Positions 39,129 through 53,600 of a stretch of DNA of 64,000 nt are shown one piece after another. This DNA comes from Tetrahymena thermophila SB210. Taxonomy: Eukaryota > Ciliophora > Oligohymenophorea > Hymenostomatida > Tetrahymenidae. Numbering within the stretch: position 1 is the first letter of the stretch; every line of letters begins with the position of its first letter. The position numbers were made by a program, and so were the translations under genes. The notes beneath the pieces were generated by a model. It worked only from the letters and a program-made list of their open reading frames with translations. It ran no database searches and was not told where the DNA came from. Location: positions 62,001-126,000 of the forward strand of contig NW_002476432.1 in the NCBI RefSeq assembly GCF_000189635.1. The letters are read 5' to 3'.

Positions 39129-41724
39129 TCATCTAACTTTATAATAGTAATAATTTTTTGGGCAAGAAATGCATTTAGAAGGGTCAGCTTTTAAGCACTC
39201 TTAGCAATTAAGATTAGTACAAGCTGAACAAACATAGTAATTTTAATTTAATTCACAAAAAACCCCTGAAGGTTTTTGAGATTAGCAAGAATTTTTATAT
39301 AAATAATACTAATCTTGACAACTTGTGCAATTATTAGAAGTCAATTCACAAGTCTTACATTATGCATCACATTTACTGCAATTACTATAGTCTATGCAAT
39401 ATGTTCCAGGTAGAGGGCTTTCCAAACATTGATTCTCGTAGAAGTACATGTTGCTTTTACAGCTTTAACAGTTTTTACTATTATTATAACAAGAAACACA
39501 GTTTTAATCGCAATCAAAACATTAAAATTTTTCATCACAAAAAGTTGAAGCCGGCTAAGAATTTATGCATTAGTTTTTATAATAGTATTTATTTTAATTT
39601 CTTATGTCACAAGAAATACATGATTTTTGATCACCAGGCGGATCACATTCCAAACAAATAGGGTCACATTTTTAACAAAATTAAAAATTATTTCCATTTT
39701 AAGTAACAGGAAGACAATATGTACTAGAAGGCTTAGTTTAGCTACATGACTTTGTTATGCTATTTAAATATTAATTATTGTCACATACTATATCTAAGCA
39801 TTAGTTAACATATAAATATTTATTTATTATACAACTGTGGCAATTACTACTAGACATTGAACACGAAGAGCAATTTAAATCACATTTTTAACATATCAAA
39901 TTATCATCGCAGTAAGTTGATTCAGGTATACNNNNNNNNNNNNNNNNNNNNNNNNNNNNNNNNNNNNNNNNNNNNNNNNNNNNNNNNNNNNNNNNNNNNN
40001 NNNNNNNNNNNNNNNNNNNNNNNNNNNNNNNAAAAGTATTTATTTCCAGAAGTTATATCACAAGAAGTGCATTAGCTAGCACTATTAGGCGCACTACATT
40101 TTTCGCAAGTGAGATCACATTTCTAGCAATTAAAAAATGTTTAACCTTACAAATTTATTTCAGAACAAAAAGTTCTTGAAGGTTAAGTTGCTTAACAAGA
40201 ATTAGTAAAAGGATTATAATACTAATTTTATTATGTACAAATTTATGCCAAGCACATATTTTGATACTAAAAACTACTTGATTTACAGCTTTAACAGTTG
40301 TAACTAAAATTTAAGCAAGATTCACAGTTAGAATCACAATCATAACAATTCAAATTACTATCACAATATGTTGAAGGAGGTTGCTAAACCAAACATTGAT
40401 TTTAATAAAAATATTTATTTTATGAGTTTGAATTACATGAAGTGCAAGATTTTGAGTTATTTGGAGCACTGCATTCTTTGCATGTTGGATCACATTTTTA
40501 GCAATTTAAATATGTTTAGCCACTAACAGATTAAGTTGAGCAGTATGTGCTACTAGGTTATGCTTTCTCACAAGTATTTGTATAAGGGTTCAAATATTAA
40601 TTATTGTAGCAGTCTGTACAATGTTTTGGAGAACCATCAATACAACCATAACAATTTTCATCGCATTATTAGCATAAAACTAGAGTTGCTGAGTACAAAG
40701 TTATAATATTTAAAGGATTAGAGTTGTAGTGATGATCCACACTATTACAAGATTAAACACAGCTATTATAAGTAGAGTTTAAAAACATTGTATATCCTGT
40801 TTAGCATGTAGTCAGAGCAAAACCCATCCATACACCATTTATTTAGTTCACATTATAGTTATTCCCAGTAAAATAATTTAATTTTACTATTTTATTTTGT
40901 GCCTCAGGAGTTTATCCTTACAAAATTTTTACGCCAAATATGTTAGGAGATATCGTTTTAAATTAATAATAAATATCAAAATCTTTCAACCCAAAAAAAA
41001 TTGGAGAAGAGTCGATAAATGTTGGTGTTTACCATGGAATTTCATTATCTCGACCAAGATTCTTGTCTTAAGTATCAAAGTTCATATCGTAAGAATATAA
41101 TTATTAGAAATTACCTTCAGATAAATTTTTGTAAATAATAACAAAATTTAGATAAACAGTTTAAATATTTGAATTGTCAAATGAAATTTAATAGTTTTTG
41201 CTATCAACTTTTGTTAAAGTATACTTTAATTTCAAATTATTACTACTACTTCCTTAAAAGCCATAAATAAAAGCAGCAATTTATTCAATATCTTATGTTC
41301 CAGTAATAGTTGTACTTTCTCCCGAAGATAATTCTTTGTATTATATATCAATATTTGGATCATCAACTGCAAGAATGTTAAAATGTAATTAATATAATTT
41401 GCATCCTAAAGATTTTAATTCATAATTTAATTTTGTTTATGTAATAGAATTAGTTTATAGCTTAAAACCTAGTTATATATTACTAGTGGATTAATAATCT
41501 GTCAAAGCATAAACAATTCTGGGATTATTCTTAAATTTGGCAGTAGATAAGTCAAAATCAAAATTTTTAGATTGACCTGATCCTATTGAAGAACTTTACT
41601 ATACTTATTATTCAAATTTTATAAATACCTTATCAGATTAAATGATATTTTATTATTAGTTAGTTTAATAAATTAGATTTATGAAAAGATATATTGATAG
41701 GATTTTATTTCTTTAAATCTTCAT
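39129..41724 (-). pseudogene. Gene E1: tail-less copy of E2, stops at end of exon 1
   Basis: The start MKIQRNKILSIYLFINLIYQ and the beta-rich domain match E2, followed by the Cys repeats. At the exon 1 end, E2 has TATAAAG|GTAATTTTAG while E1 has TATAAAGTTAGATGA. The GGTAA donor is missing and a TGA ends the frame four codons after the YYY of the last repeat. No exon 2 follows, because homology to E2 stops inside the intron near 38872. A 100-N gap (39932-40031) interrupts it. By alignment to E2 about 21 bases are missing there, which would give a continuous frame of about 838 residues. If expressed, the product would be a secreted Cys-rich protein without membrane region; alternatively it is a pseudogene or sequence donor. 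Confidence 0.75.
39932..40031. other. Assembly gap (100 N) in E1
   Basis: Exactly 100 N, a conventional placeholder. The flanks align to E2 at ~47037 and 47064, predicting roughly 21 missing bases rather than 100. Confidence 0.85.
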
Positions 41725-43750
41725 TTTTTGAGATTAAGAATATTTTAAAAATAATTTAATTATATGATTTACAATGATAAAATTATAGTTGTTTAAATTA
41801 GTTAAATGGAGGAATATCTAATATTAATTTTTTTTGGAGAATTGTCTAAATTTTCTTAATAATTAATAAAATACTGACGTAAATAAATAATAGAGTAAAT
41901 GAATTTTAATAAATTCCACAAATTAGTTGATCTTTAATATTATTCATAGAATCTCAAACCAGTTTAAAAAGAAAATAATAGCTTTAATTAAAAAGTTTTT
42001 AGATTCATCCATCCATCAAAATTAGGATAAAAGGAGAAATTTAAAAATAAGCAATAAAATCAATAACAAAAACAGTCTAAAATATTTTCCATATTTGAAT
42101 CAAATATTTTGAGTTATTTCAAAATTTAAAAATGAAAAAAATACTTATTTAAAATTCGCTTTCAAAGAAAAAAAGGAATTCATAATTTCTGATTAATTTG
42201 GATAATTATTACACTGAGCTTATTTTACAGGAAAATAAAGTCAAATAAATTTATTGCTCTAATAACAAGTTAGTAAAAAATAATTTTTCTTTACTTTTAA
42301 AGCAATTAATTAGTTTAAATAACTGATATAAATTTAAATATTTTGTTTTTAATAAGTAAAACCTTTTAATTTGCTTTTTTGAATTAAATTATTTATTTTT
42401 TTATGAAAAAACATGATTATTTTATCTGAATTTATAGTTATTATATACTTACATGCATTTCAAAGGTTGAAATTAAGTTACACTTGAATTAAAAAGCAAT
42501 TCTATTAATAAATAGATCAAGGAAAAAAATAAAGATAGGTACTAATTAGATTCTCATTAAATAAATGAATTTTAATTAATAATTTAATTTTTTTATTATA
42601 AATATGAATATCTGTACTATAGACTCTCAATTAATATTCAAATTAAAATACAATCAAAGATAGATATTAATCTTATTAATTATTAGATCATTATTATTTT
42701 ATATTAAAATGAAAAGTACAATTTGAAATAATATTTGTAAATAAATAATAAAATTTATTAGTTTGAATATGCAAAAATATTTTAATTAATCAAAGTAAAT
42801 TATTTTAAATAAAAATAAATGGCGAATAGTAACTAGAAATAAGTTTTCAACAGACGGCGATTACAAGATTATTAATCGCCTAATAATAATAAAAATTGTT
42901 TGATTGATTTATTAATTTATTTGTTTTTTCTTCCTTCGATTTAGTTCTAGTCTAACTTACTTTTGTTTGTTTGTTTATTTGAGTGAATAAAGCTGTATAT
43001 TTACAGATTAATATCTTATCATTTTGAATAAAAGTAATAAGTTTTTAATAAAATACTTGTAAAATATAATTTTAATATTTATTAAAAATATTATCCACAA
43101 ATAAAATTATTCTAAATTTTTGTTTTAATATGTGTTTTATTTATTCTTTTTATCATTTATTTCTTTTGGTAATTCCAAAATTCAAAATTTATTTTTTACA
43201 TAACTATACAATTTAATTATTAAACAAAATATTTAATACGAATTTTTAGTATCTAGCTAATAGTAAAGCCAAACCACTTAAATAATCAAAATCTTATCCA
43301 CTCATTAATTATAAAATCTTCTCTCTTTTTAAACAATATTCAACAAATATTGTAGTACTAATTTAATCAAATATTTATATATTCACTTCACTAATAAATA
43401 ATTAATATGTAAAAGACACCATGATCTGTTTATTATTCATGTTCAATTTTTTTTAAAATCAGTAATTTAAAATTTGATTTACTTTCTATTAAATCCAAAA
43501 ATAGTTATTAAAATTAAAAATAGCTAATCTATCTTTTCTTTCATTTTTATTTTACTTCCAGATATTTTCTAAATGAAAAATATCAATAATATAATTAATG
43601 TAATTCTTCAAAAATTAATAGGATGCTTATTATTTATTTTATTTTTTTCATAATATTCCATTGATGGTGTTTGTTTTTTTAATTATGACTTATGGGGTAT
43701 GTTTGTTAATTAAAACCTAGCCGAAGCTGTATATATTAAATAACTATCAT
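41725..43750. other. Intergenic: 5' flank of E1 abutting 3' flank of E2
   Basis: Up to ~43660 this matches the flank upstream of E2 (48763-50660). The remainder is the E2 3' end. No gene is seen. It includes a short GTTT run near 42964. Confidence 0.6.
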
Positions 43751-46700
43751 TCAAATTTATTATACTTTTATTTTCTTATGAGATAAAGATTTATCTAAAA
43801 TACTGCTAATACTCCTGCTCTAAGTTGTTCTTTTTTTATTTAATGGGTTCATACTCCATTTTATTTTTTTGTTTTTTTCAAAACTTTAGTTTAACAGTTA
43901 TATTTTAGCTGAAATTTTACTAAGCTCAATACTTTAGATCAATTCTTCTCTTTTACCACATTTTCTTCTCACAAATTATATTAAAATATAAGTTAAGACA
44001 AATAAAATCATTGCAGAATTAATTATCATTAAAACCACTATTGCTGTGGCTAAGGATTTTTGAATATTTAAATTACTAATGTTAATCATAACTCCTAAAA
44101 TAGTAACTATAGATAAAAAAGCAAACTCTGATGATATAAGTACATTATTACTAAGCTTGTTAATCAAAATTTATTTTTTGTATGTTATGGAAATAAATAA
44201 AATTTATGAAGCGCAAATAGACCATATTGCTTTATTGAGGTATGACTTGCTCCCTGCAATAATTACACAGTAAAGCACCTTTCTCAATTCAAATATAATA
44301 AAATAAAACCTTGAAAATTTATTATATTAATTCAAACCACTGTTCAAAATAGAAACAGCAGTGTCCTTATAGTCATTTTTATATACTCTTACAAAGGAGT
44401 ATCCTATGAAGAAGCTATATAATATTACAAATATTCCAATAAAAACCCAATCAATAATTCTTTGTTCTGCAATTTAACACTAAAACAAAGTTATTAGCAT
44501 AAAATTTGAACTAAGTTGAATTAAAAACAGTACTAAATTCCATCTTATAATATTCATGTACTTAAAACGTTCTTTTGTTCTTATTTGGTATTAGTGTAAT
44601 GCTTAAGCAACCAGATAAATTATTAAAATAAAACTAATTGTGATAATGCTATTAGATGCAAAAAAAATGTTATCTGTTAACATTAATACCTTTTCTTAAT
44701 CATTTATAGGATATATTGTTTCACTTGAATTTTATTCTAAAACTCTATGAACTTTTTGATTGGTATTATGAGATGGATATAATATTTTCTACTAAAAAAG
44801 TGAATTTAAGTTATATTTTGTATATGAGCTTAATACTGATGTCTAAGATTAATAGGTTTAATCTTGCCTTATATAGAAGTTTCCTAATAATTACATCAAA
44901 CCAAGAGAGTAAGAAATTCCAGGAATAGAATTTGTCAGTGTTGTTATAGCCAAAATTGAAAATTGAGCTACGCCAATTGTTGATTATGCATTCACAATAG
45001 ATTTTGGGACCTAGTAAATATACTAACAGTCAGTCTATCCAGTCTCTTCAAAGTTAGTAATACACATACAAGTTTTATTTGTTGTATCGAATAATCTAGT
45101 ATTAGAGGAGCAAGAAGCACATTATGATGCACTTGGACCTGTACAAGTTTGGCAACTTACATCACAATTTTTATAGGTATCATCTAACTTAATACAGTTA
45201 TCCTAGGATGTGCATATTTTACAACCTTCCTTGCATGGTATGTTACAAATACCTGCTTAATTGGCATACATTTTATTATCACAATAAACACATTCTCCGA
45301 AATCATTAATTCTAAATCCACTTTAGCAATTGATACAACCATTTTTATTACATTAAGAGCAATTCGGCTGGATACATGCAATGCATTTTTATTATTTTGT
45401 TGTAGAATCACAATAAGTACCAGGAGGAGGAGTGTCATAGCAAGTGTTTTAGTATATGTAATTTTTACAGCTTAAACATTGTGTGCTTAACGGTCCATTG
45501 CATGTTAGGCATGATGGAAAACATTTTTAGCAAATCTTTGAACTATCTTCATAATATCCTTCATTGCATGCGCATATATTACCGACTATGCTTCTATTTA
45601 AAAGAGACTTGCAATAAGTACAGTTATTATTAGATGGTTCATTGCATGAACTGCATGAAGGATCACAATCATAACATTTATTATCTTCACAATATTTTGA
45701 GTCAATTTACTTTTGAAAACAATCATCTAATTTATTATTTATAAAAATTTATAATGGGAAATGAAAGGTTATTAAAAACAGCAAAATTAAAAAAATTATA
45801 TAAAATTTCTTCAAAAATGAATAATTTAAAAAAATTTTAGTAAAATATTTGTATTTTATTTTCAAAATACTTAACAAAAATTAAAAGGTTATATCACTAT
45901 TTCAATGTTTAAAAATAAATTAAATGAAATAAAAAATTTTTTCATTTAAATAATAATGAAAATAAGATAAAATTTATTTTTTGCTTGGTAAAATTTACTT
46001 ATTTTAATTACAATATTTATTGAGATAATAATTTTAAAAATAGAAATATTTAAATATGTTTTTATGTACTTCTATTCTTTCAAAAAAATTTTAAATTCTG
46101 TATAATAATTTTTTTATCAAAATTATGAATCAGGTGAAATCATTTTTTTATTTAAATTATTTTATTTCACCTTACTTAAAAAATAATAGAAAGAAAATTT
46201 TTTTTTAAAGTTTTTTTCAATATTCATCTTTAATAATCTAAAATTACCTTTATAAAAGTAATAATTTTATGGGCAAGAAATACATTTAGAAGGCTCAGCT
46301 TTTAAGCATTCTTAGCAATTAAGATTAGCACAAGCTGAACAAACATAGTAATTTTAATTTAATTCACAAAAAACCCCTTAAGGTTTTTGAGATTAGCAAG
46401 AATTTTTATATAAATAATACTAATCTTGACAACTTGTGCAATTATTAGAAGTCTACTCACAAGTCTTACATTATGCATCACATTTACTGCAATTACTATA
46501 GCCTGTGCAATATGTTCCAGATAGAGGGCTTTCTAAACATTTATTCTCGTAGAAGTAGATATTGCTTTTACAGCTTTAACAGTTTTTACTATTATTAGAA
46601 CAAGAAACACAGTTTTAATCGCAATCAAAACATTAAAATTTTTCATCACAAAAAGTTGAAGCCGGCTAAGAATTTATGCATTAGTTTTTATAATAGTATT

Positions 46701-48762
46701 TATTTTAATTTCTTATGTCACAAGAAATACATGATTTTTAATCGCCAGGCGGATTACATTCCAAACAATTAGGGTCACATTTTTAGCAAAATTCAAAATT
46801 ATTTCCATTTTAAGTAACAGGAATACAATATGTACCAGAAGGCTTAGTTTAGCTACATGACTTTGTTATGCTATTTAAATATTAATTATTGTCACATACT
46901 ACATCTAAGCATTAGTTAACATATAAATATTTGTTTGTTATACAACTGTGGCAATTACTACTAGACATAGAACACGAAGAGCAATTTAAATCACATTTTT
47001 AACATATCAAATTATCATCGCAGTAAGTTGATTCAGGTTATTACTCTAAGCATTGATTATTATAAAAGTATTTATTTCCAGAAGTTATATCACAAGAAGT
47101 GCATTAGCTAGCACTATTAGGTGCACTACATTTTTCGCAAGTGAGATCACATTTCTAGCAATAAAAAAATGTTTAACCTTACAAATTTATTTCAGAACAA
47201 AAAGTTTTTGAAGGTTAAGTTGCTTAACAAGAATTAGTAAAAGGATTATAATACTAATTTTATTATGTACAAATTTATGCCAAGCATGTATTTTGATACT
47301 AAAAACTACTTGATTTACAGCTTTAACAGTTGTAACTAAAATTTAAGCAAGATTCACAGTTAGAATCACAATCATAACAATTCAAATTACTATCACAATA
47401 TGTTGAAGGAGGCTGCCAAACCAAACATTAATTTTAATAAAAATATTTATTTGATGAGTTTGAATTACATGAAGTGCAAGATTTTGAGTTATTTGGAGCA
47501 CTGCATTCTTTGCATGTTGGATCACATTTTTAGCAATTTAAATATGTTTATCCACTAACAGATTAAGTTGAGCAGTATGTACTACTAGGTTATGCTTTCT
47601 CACAAGTATTTGTGTTAGGGTTCAAATATTAATTATTGTAGCAGTCTGTACAATGTTTTGGAGAACCATCAATACATCCATAACAATTTTCATCGCATTA
47701 TTAGCATATAACTAGAGTTGCTGAATACAAAGTTATAATATTTAAAGGATTAGTATTGTAGTGATGATCCACACTATTACAAGATTAAACACAGCTATTA
47801 TAAGTAGAGTTTAAAAACATCGTATATCTTGCTTAGCATGTAGTCAGAGCAAAACCCATCCATACACCATTTATTAAATTCACTTTATAGCCATCCCAAG
47901 TAAAATAATTTAATTTTACTGTTTTATTTTGTGCCTCAGGAGTTTATCCTGACTAAATTTTTATGCCAAATGCGTCAGAACACATTATTCCTTTACATCC
48001 AGAAGAAATATCAAAATCTTTCAACCCAAAAAAAATTGGAGAAGAGTTGATAAATGTAGGTGTTTACCATGGAATTTAATTATCTCCGCCAAGAATCTTG
48101 CCTTAAGTATCAAAGTTCATATCGTAAGAATATAATTATTAGAAAATACCTTCTTAAGATAAGTTTTTGTAAATAATAACAAAATTTAGATTAACCTTTT
48201 AAATATTTAAATTATTAAAAGAAATTTTATAGTTTTTGCTATCAACTTTTGTTAAAGTATACTTTAATTTCAAATTATTACCACTACTTCCTTTAAAGCC
48301 ATAAATAAAAGCAGCAATTTATTCAATATCTTATGTTCCAGTAATAGTTATATTTTCTCCCGAAGATAGTTCTTTTTATTATACATCAATATTTGGATCA
48401 TCAAATGCAAGAATGTTAAAATGTAATTAAAATAATTCGCATCCTAAAGATTTTAATTCATAATTTAATTTTGTTTATGTAATAGAATTAGTTTATAGCT
48501 TAAAACCTTATTAGCTACTATGATCGGAATTATATATAGTCAAAGCATAAACAATTCTAGGGTTATTCTTAAATTTGGCAGTAGAAAAGTCAAAATCAAA
48601 ATTTTTAGATTGACCTGATCCTATTGAAGAACTCTCCCATACTTATTATTCAAATTTTATAAATACCTTATCAGATTAAATGATATTTTATTATTAGTTA
48701 GTTTAATAAATTAGATTTATGAAAAGATATATTGATAAGATTTTATTTTTTTAAATCTTCAT
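43751..48762 (-). CDS. Gene E2: full-length Cys-rich multi-pass membrane protein
   Basis: The start MKIQKNKILSIYLFINLIYQ is followed by IQSDKVFIKFEQQVWESS. The phase-1 intron is 46247-45727 (521 nt), and exon 2 opens DDCFQKQIDSKYC. Spliced length is 4491 nt (1496 residues); exon 2 and the exon 1 N-terminal part were read directly without a stop. Cys repeats run from ~306 to ~1075. The membrane region starts near 1190 (SFILIIYLVAQALHQYQIRT) with about six hydrophobic segments. The tail KIKWSMNPLNKKRTTQ ends HKKIKVQQI, then TGA. Relative to D, exon 2 lacks about 1.9 kb of repeats (D ~30625-32545), joined near 45385, so repeat number varies between members. The E1 block is a partial duplicate of the 5' half of this gene. 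Confidence 0.87.
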
Positions 48763-50660
48763 TTTTTGAGATTAAGAATATTTTAAAAATAATTTAATTA
48801 TATGATTTACAGTGATAAAATTATAGTTGCTTAAATTAGTTAAATGGAATATCTAATATTTATTTTTTTTTGGAGAATCGTCTAAATTTCCTTAATAATT
48901 AATAAAATACTGATGTAAATAAATAATAGAGTAAATGAATCTTAATAAATTCCACAAATAAATTAGTTAATCTTTAATATTATTCATAGAACCTCAAACC
49001 AGTTTAAAAAGAATATTAATAGCTTTTATTAAAAAGTTTTTAGATTCATCCATCCATCAAAATTAGGATAAAAGGAGAAATTTAAAAATAAGCAATAAAA
49101 TCAATAATAAAAACAGTCTAAAATATTTTCCATACTTTGAATCAAATATTTTGAGTTATTTCAAAATTTAAAAATGAAAAAAATACTTATTTAAAATTCG
49201 CTTTCAAAGAAAAAAAGAAATTCATAATTTCTGATTAATTTGGATAATTATTACACTGAGCTTATTTTACAGGAAAATAAAGTCAAATAAATTTATTGCT
49301 CCTATAACAATTAGTAAAAAATAAATTTTTTTTACTCTTAAAATATTTAATGAAACATTTATTTACCAATTAATTAGTATAAATAACTGATATAAATTTA
49401 AATATTTTGTTTATAAGAAGTAAAACCTTTTAATTTGTTTGTTTGAAGTAAATTGTTTATATGAAAAAACATGATCATTTTATCTGAATTTGTGGTTATT
49501 ATATGCTTGCATGCATTTCAAAGGTTGAAATCAAGTTACACTTGAATTAAAAAGCAATTCTATTAACAAATAGATAAAGGAAAAATAAAGATAGGTACTA
49601 ATTAGACTCTCATTAAGTAAATGAGTTTTAATTAGTAATTTAATTTTTTGATTATAAATCTAAATATCTGTATTATAGACTTTCAATTCATATTCAAATT
49701 AAAATACAATAAAAGATAGATCATTATTATTTTATATTAAAATGAAAAGTACAATTTGAAATAATATTTGTAAATAAATAATAAAATTTATTAGTTTGAA
49801 TTTGCAAAAATATTTGAATTAATCAAAGTAAATTATTTTAAATAAAAATAAATGGCGAATAGTAACTAGAAATAAGTTTTCAAAAAACGGTGATGACAAG
49901 ATTATTAATCGCCTAATAACAATAAAAATTGATTGATTTATTTATTAATTTATTTGTTTTTTCTTCCTTCGATTTAGGTCTAGTCTAACTTACTTTTGTT
50001 TGTTTGAGTGAATAAAGCTCTATATTTACAGATTAATATCTTATCATTTTGAATAAAAGTAATAAGTTTTTAATAAGATACTTGTAAAATATAATTTGAA
50101 TATTGATTAATCATATTATCCACACATAAAATTATTCTAAATTTTTGTTTTAATATGTGTTTTATTTATTCTTTTTATCATTTATTTCTTTTGGTAATTC
50201 CAAAATTGAAAATATATTTTTTACCTAACTATACAATTTAATCATTATACAAAGTATTTAATACGAATTTTTAGTATCTAGATAATATTATAGCCAAATC
50301 ACTTAAATAATCAAAATCTTATCCACTCATTAATTATAAAATCTTCTCTCTTTTTAAACGAAATTCAACAAATATTGTGGTTCTAATTTAATCAAATATT
50401 TATATATTCACTTCACTAATAAATAATTAAAATGTAAAAGACACCATGATCTATTATTCATGTTCAATTTTTTTAAAAACAGTAATTTAAAATTTGATTT
50501 ACTTTCAATTAAATCCAAAGATAGCTAATCTATCTTTTCTTTCATTTTTATTTTACTTCTAGATATTTTCTAAATGAAAAATATCAATAAAATATAATTA
50601 ATGTAATTCTTAAAAAATGAATAAAATGTTTATTATTTATTTTATTTTATCATAATATTT
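45952..50660. repeat. E-type segmental duplication, copy 2
   Basis: Counterpart of 38872-43660, covering part of intron 1, exon 1 and the 5' flank of E2. Similarity ends near 50660, where sequence switches to a D-type 3' flank. Confidence 0.8.
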
Positions 50661-53600
50661 TAATTTATAAAAAAATTTTTTTATAAAAATAGATTTATTG
50701 ACAAAATAAAATTTATTATAATAGATATTTTTTTTTAAAATAACTATTAATCAAATTTTTAATACTATTATTTTCTTCTTAGATATAAATTAATCTAATA
50801 TAATGTTGCAGCTATGGTTTGTTTTTCTTATTTTCATTCTGTTCATACTACAATTTATATTTTAATTCTTTTCAAATCTTTAATTTAAAAGCTATATTTT
50901 TGCAGAAAATTTAGTAAGTTCAGTACTTCATACAATAAGCCAAAGGGGGTTTAGAAGACAAGCATTTACCTTAATAGTAGTATTTACCTGTTACACAACT
51001 TTAGCAATTACTACTTTAACCAGAGCATGTAGAACAATTAACATCGCATTAATGACAAATAAAATTACCATCACAATATGTCTAAGGAGGTTATGAAGGT
51101 TAGCACTGATTATTATAAAAATATTTATTTGTAGAATTAATGTCGCATGATGTGCAAGAGTTTGAATTTCCAGGTACACTGCATTCTTTACAACTTGGAT
51201 CACATTTCTAGCAATAATAAAATGTAGAACCATTCAAAGTTATTTAAGAGCATGAAGTAATAGGAGGTTATGATTAATCACAATTATTTGTAAATGGATT
51301 CAAATACTAATTTGATAAACAGATCTTCGCTAAGCAATTATTTTAATATTAATAGCTATTAGCTTTACAGCTTTAGCAGTTATTACTAGAATTAGAGCAA
51401 GTATCACAATAAGGATCGCAGTTTTAGCAAATGAAATTGCTATCACAAAATGTTGAAGATGGTTATGAAGATAAACATTAATTTTAGTAATAATATTTAT
51501 TTGAAGAGTTTATATCGCAAGATGTGCAAGATTTGGGGTTATTAGCAGAGTTGCATTCTTTACATGTTGGGTCACATTTTTAGCAATTTTAGAATATTTA
51601 ATTATTCACTGTTTAAGCTTAGCAAGAAGTATTTGCAGGCTTTTATTAGTCACAAGTGTTTGTGAAAGGATTCAAATACATATTACTTAGGCAGTCAATG
51701 CAAAAATTTGGAAAGCCCTCTTTGCAGCCATAGCAATTATCATTACATTTTTAACATATAGTTATAGTAGTTGAATAGAGAAGTTTAGTATTTGCAGGAT
51801 TGGTATTGTAGTGATGATCCACAGAATTACAAGATTGAACACAAGCATTGTAGGTTGAATTTAAAAACATTGTATATCCGCTTTAACATGTTTTAAGAGT
51901 AAAAGCCATCCAAATACCATTTATCATATTCACTGGTTACCCATTCCATGCAAAATAATTTAAAACTACTTATTTATTTTTTGCTTCAGGAGCTTATCCA
52001 CTCTTAATTTTTATTCCAAAATAACTATAATAAGATGATATACTAAAATCTTTTAAGCCAAAAAAAACTGGAGAATTGTCTATTTAAGCAGAAGTTTCCC
52101 ATGATACTGTATTATCTCCACCAATATTCTTACCTTAAGTATCAAAATTCATATAAGATTAGTATAACTAATCTATATCTGTAGATGAATTTTAATAAAT
52201 TATAACAATGTTTAAGTAAACAGTTGGAATATTAGAATTTGTAAATTATATTTTATAGTTTCTGCTATCAATTTTAGTTAGTGCATATTATAATTTTAAA
52301 TTACTATCATTAGTTCCTTAAAATCCATAAATAAAAGCAGCAATTTGTAAGATATCTTGTGTTCCTGTTATAGTTGTAGCTATGCTAGAAGAAAGCACCT
52401 TTTATTGAACCTCTATGTTAGGATCATCAATTGCAAGAATATTAAATCCTAATTAATGAATAGTACATCCTAAAGATTATAATTAATAACTAAGTTTTGT
52501 TTTCGTTAAATTAATAGTTGTTAGTTAAAATCCTTGATTACTGTTATTATCACAATTATAGACACTTAAAGAATAAACAATTTTGGGGATATTTTAAAAC
52601 TTGCCTGAGGATATATCAAAATCATAATTTCTAGATTAATTTGAACCTAATTTAGTACTTTACCATATCTATTACTCAGGTTTTATCAACACTTTATCTG
52701 ACTATATAATGTTGTATTATTGTTTAGTTTGATATATTAGGTTAAAGAGAAAAACAATTATAAGATATTAATTTTTGAAAAACTTCATGTGCTTCTTATT
52801 TTTGAATAATTAGTATTGTTTGAAAAATAAATTAATTATCAAATTTAGAATGATAAAAGTACGGTGGTTCTAATTATAAAGTACTTAATAATGTCTATAA
52901 CAGAGTTTTTTATTAACTTGTGGTAAACTTTTAGCTTAACAAAATTTTAAAAATTGATTTTAATTAAAATAGATGATATTAATTAATTTATACTTGTTTT
53001 TCCTCTAATTAATAATAAATTAGCTAAAAGACAAATTTTTTTTTTTTTGCATATGTAGAAATTATTTGTATTATTTATATTCATAAATACATAAATTTGG
53101 GTATAGAATAATCAAATTTTTTTATGAAGAGAATTGCACATAAAAGAACTTACTATTGATGATTAATTTCAAAAATAAATAATATTATTTATTTATTTAT
53201 TTATCCTCTCCCAAACAATTTTTGCTTTTACAAAGTTAATTACTGTCTCCAATTTAAAATTTATTAACTTAATCAAAAATGGATTATTAATACCAAAAGC
53301 CATTTTACATATTTTATAATATGAAGCAAATTTCTATTATTACTTTACAAAATATGTAAAATAAAAATAGTAAGTTATTTTATTTTAAATTCATTTTTAT
53401 TTAAAAAAATATCACAATCCATAGATAATTTGTTAGTTAGAAGTAAAAAATGAAGAAAAAATAAGAAAATAAATTAATGAATAATAATAAAAAATGAAAA
53501 TAAACAAAATAAAAAAATTAAAAATTAAAAATAAATTAACAAATAAAGAAAAAATTCATAATCAGAAAAAATAAATTAAAAACTAATCCAATTGATTTGT

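Larger units (their letters stand above)
38872..43660. repeat. E-type segmental duplication, copy 1
   Basis: Nearly collinear with 45952-50660 (offset about 7.05 kb). The unit holds part of intron 1, exon 1, and about 1.9 kb of 5' flank, including non-coding DNA that remains highly similar (for example around tggcgaatagtaactagaaa at 42819 and 49854). Similarity in non-coding flank implies a fairly recent event. Copy 1 lacks exon 2. Confidence 0.8.
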
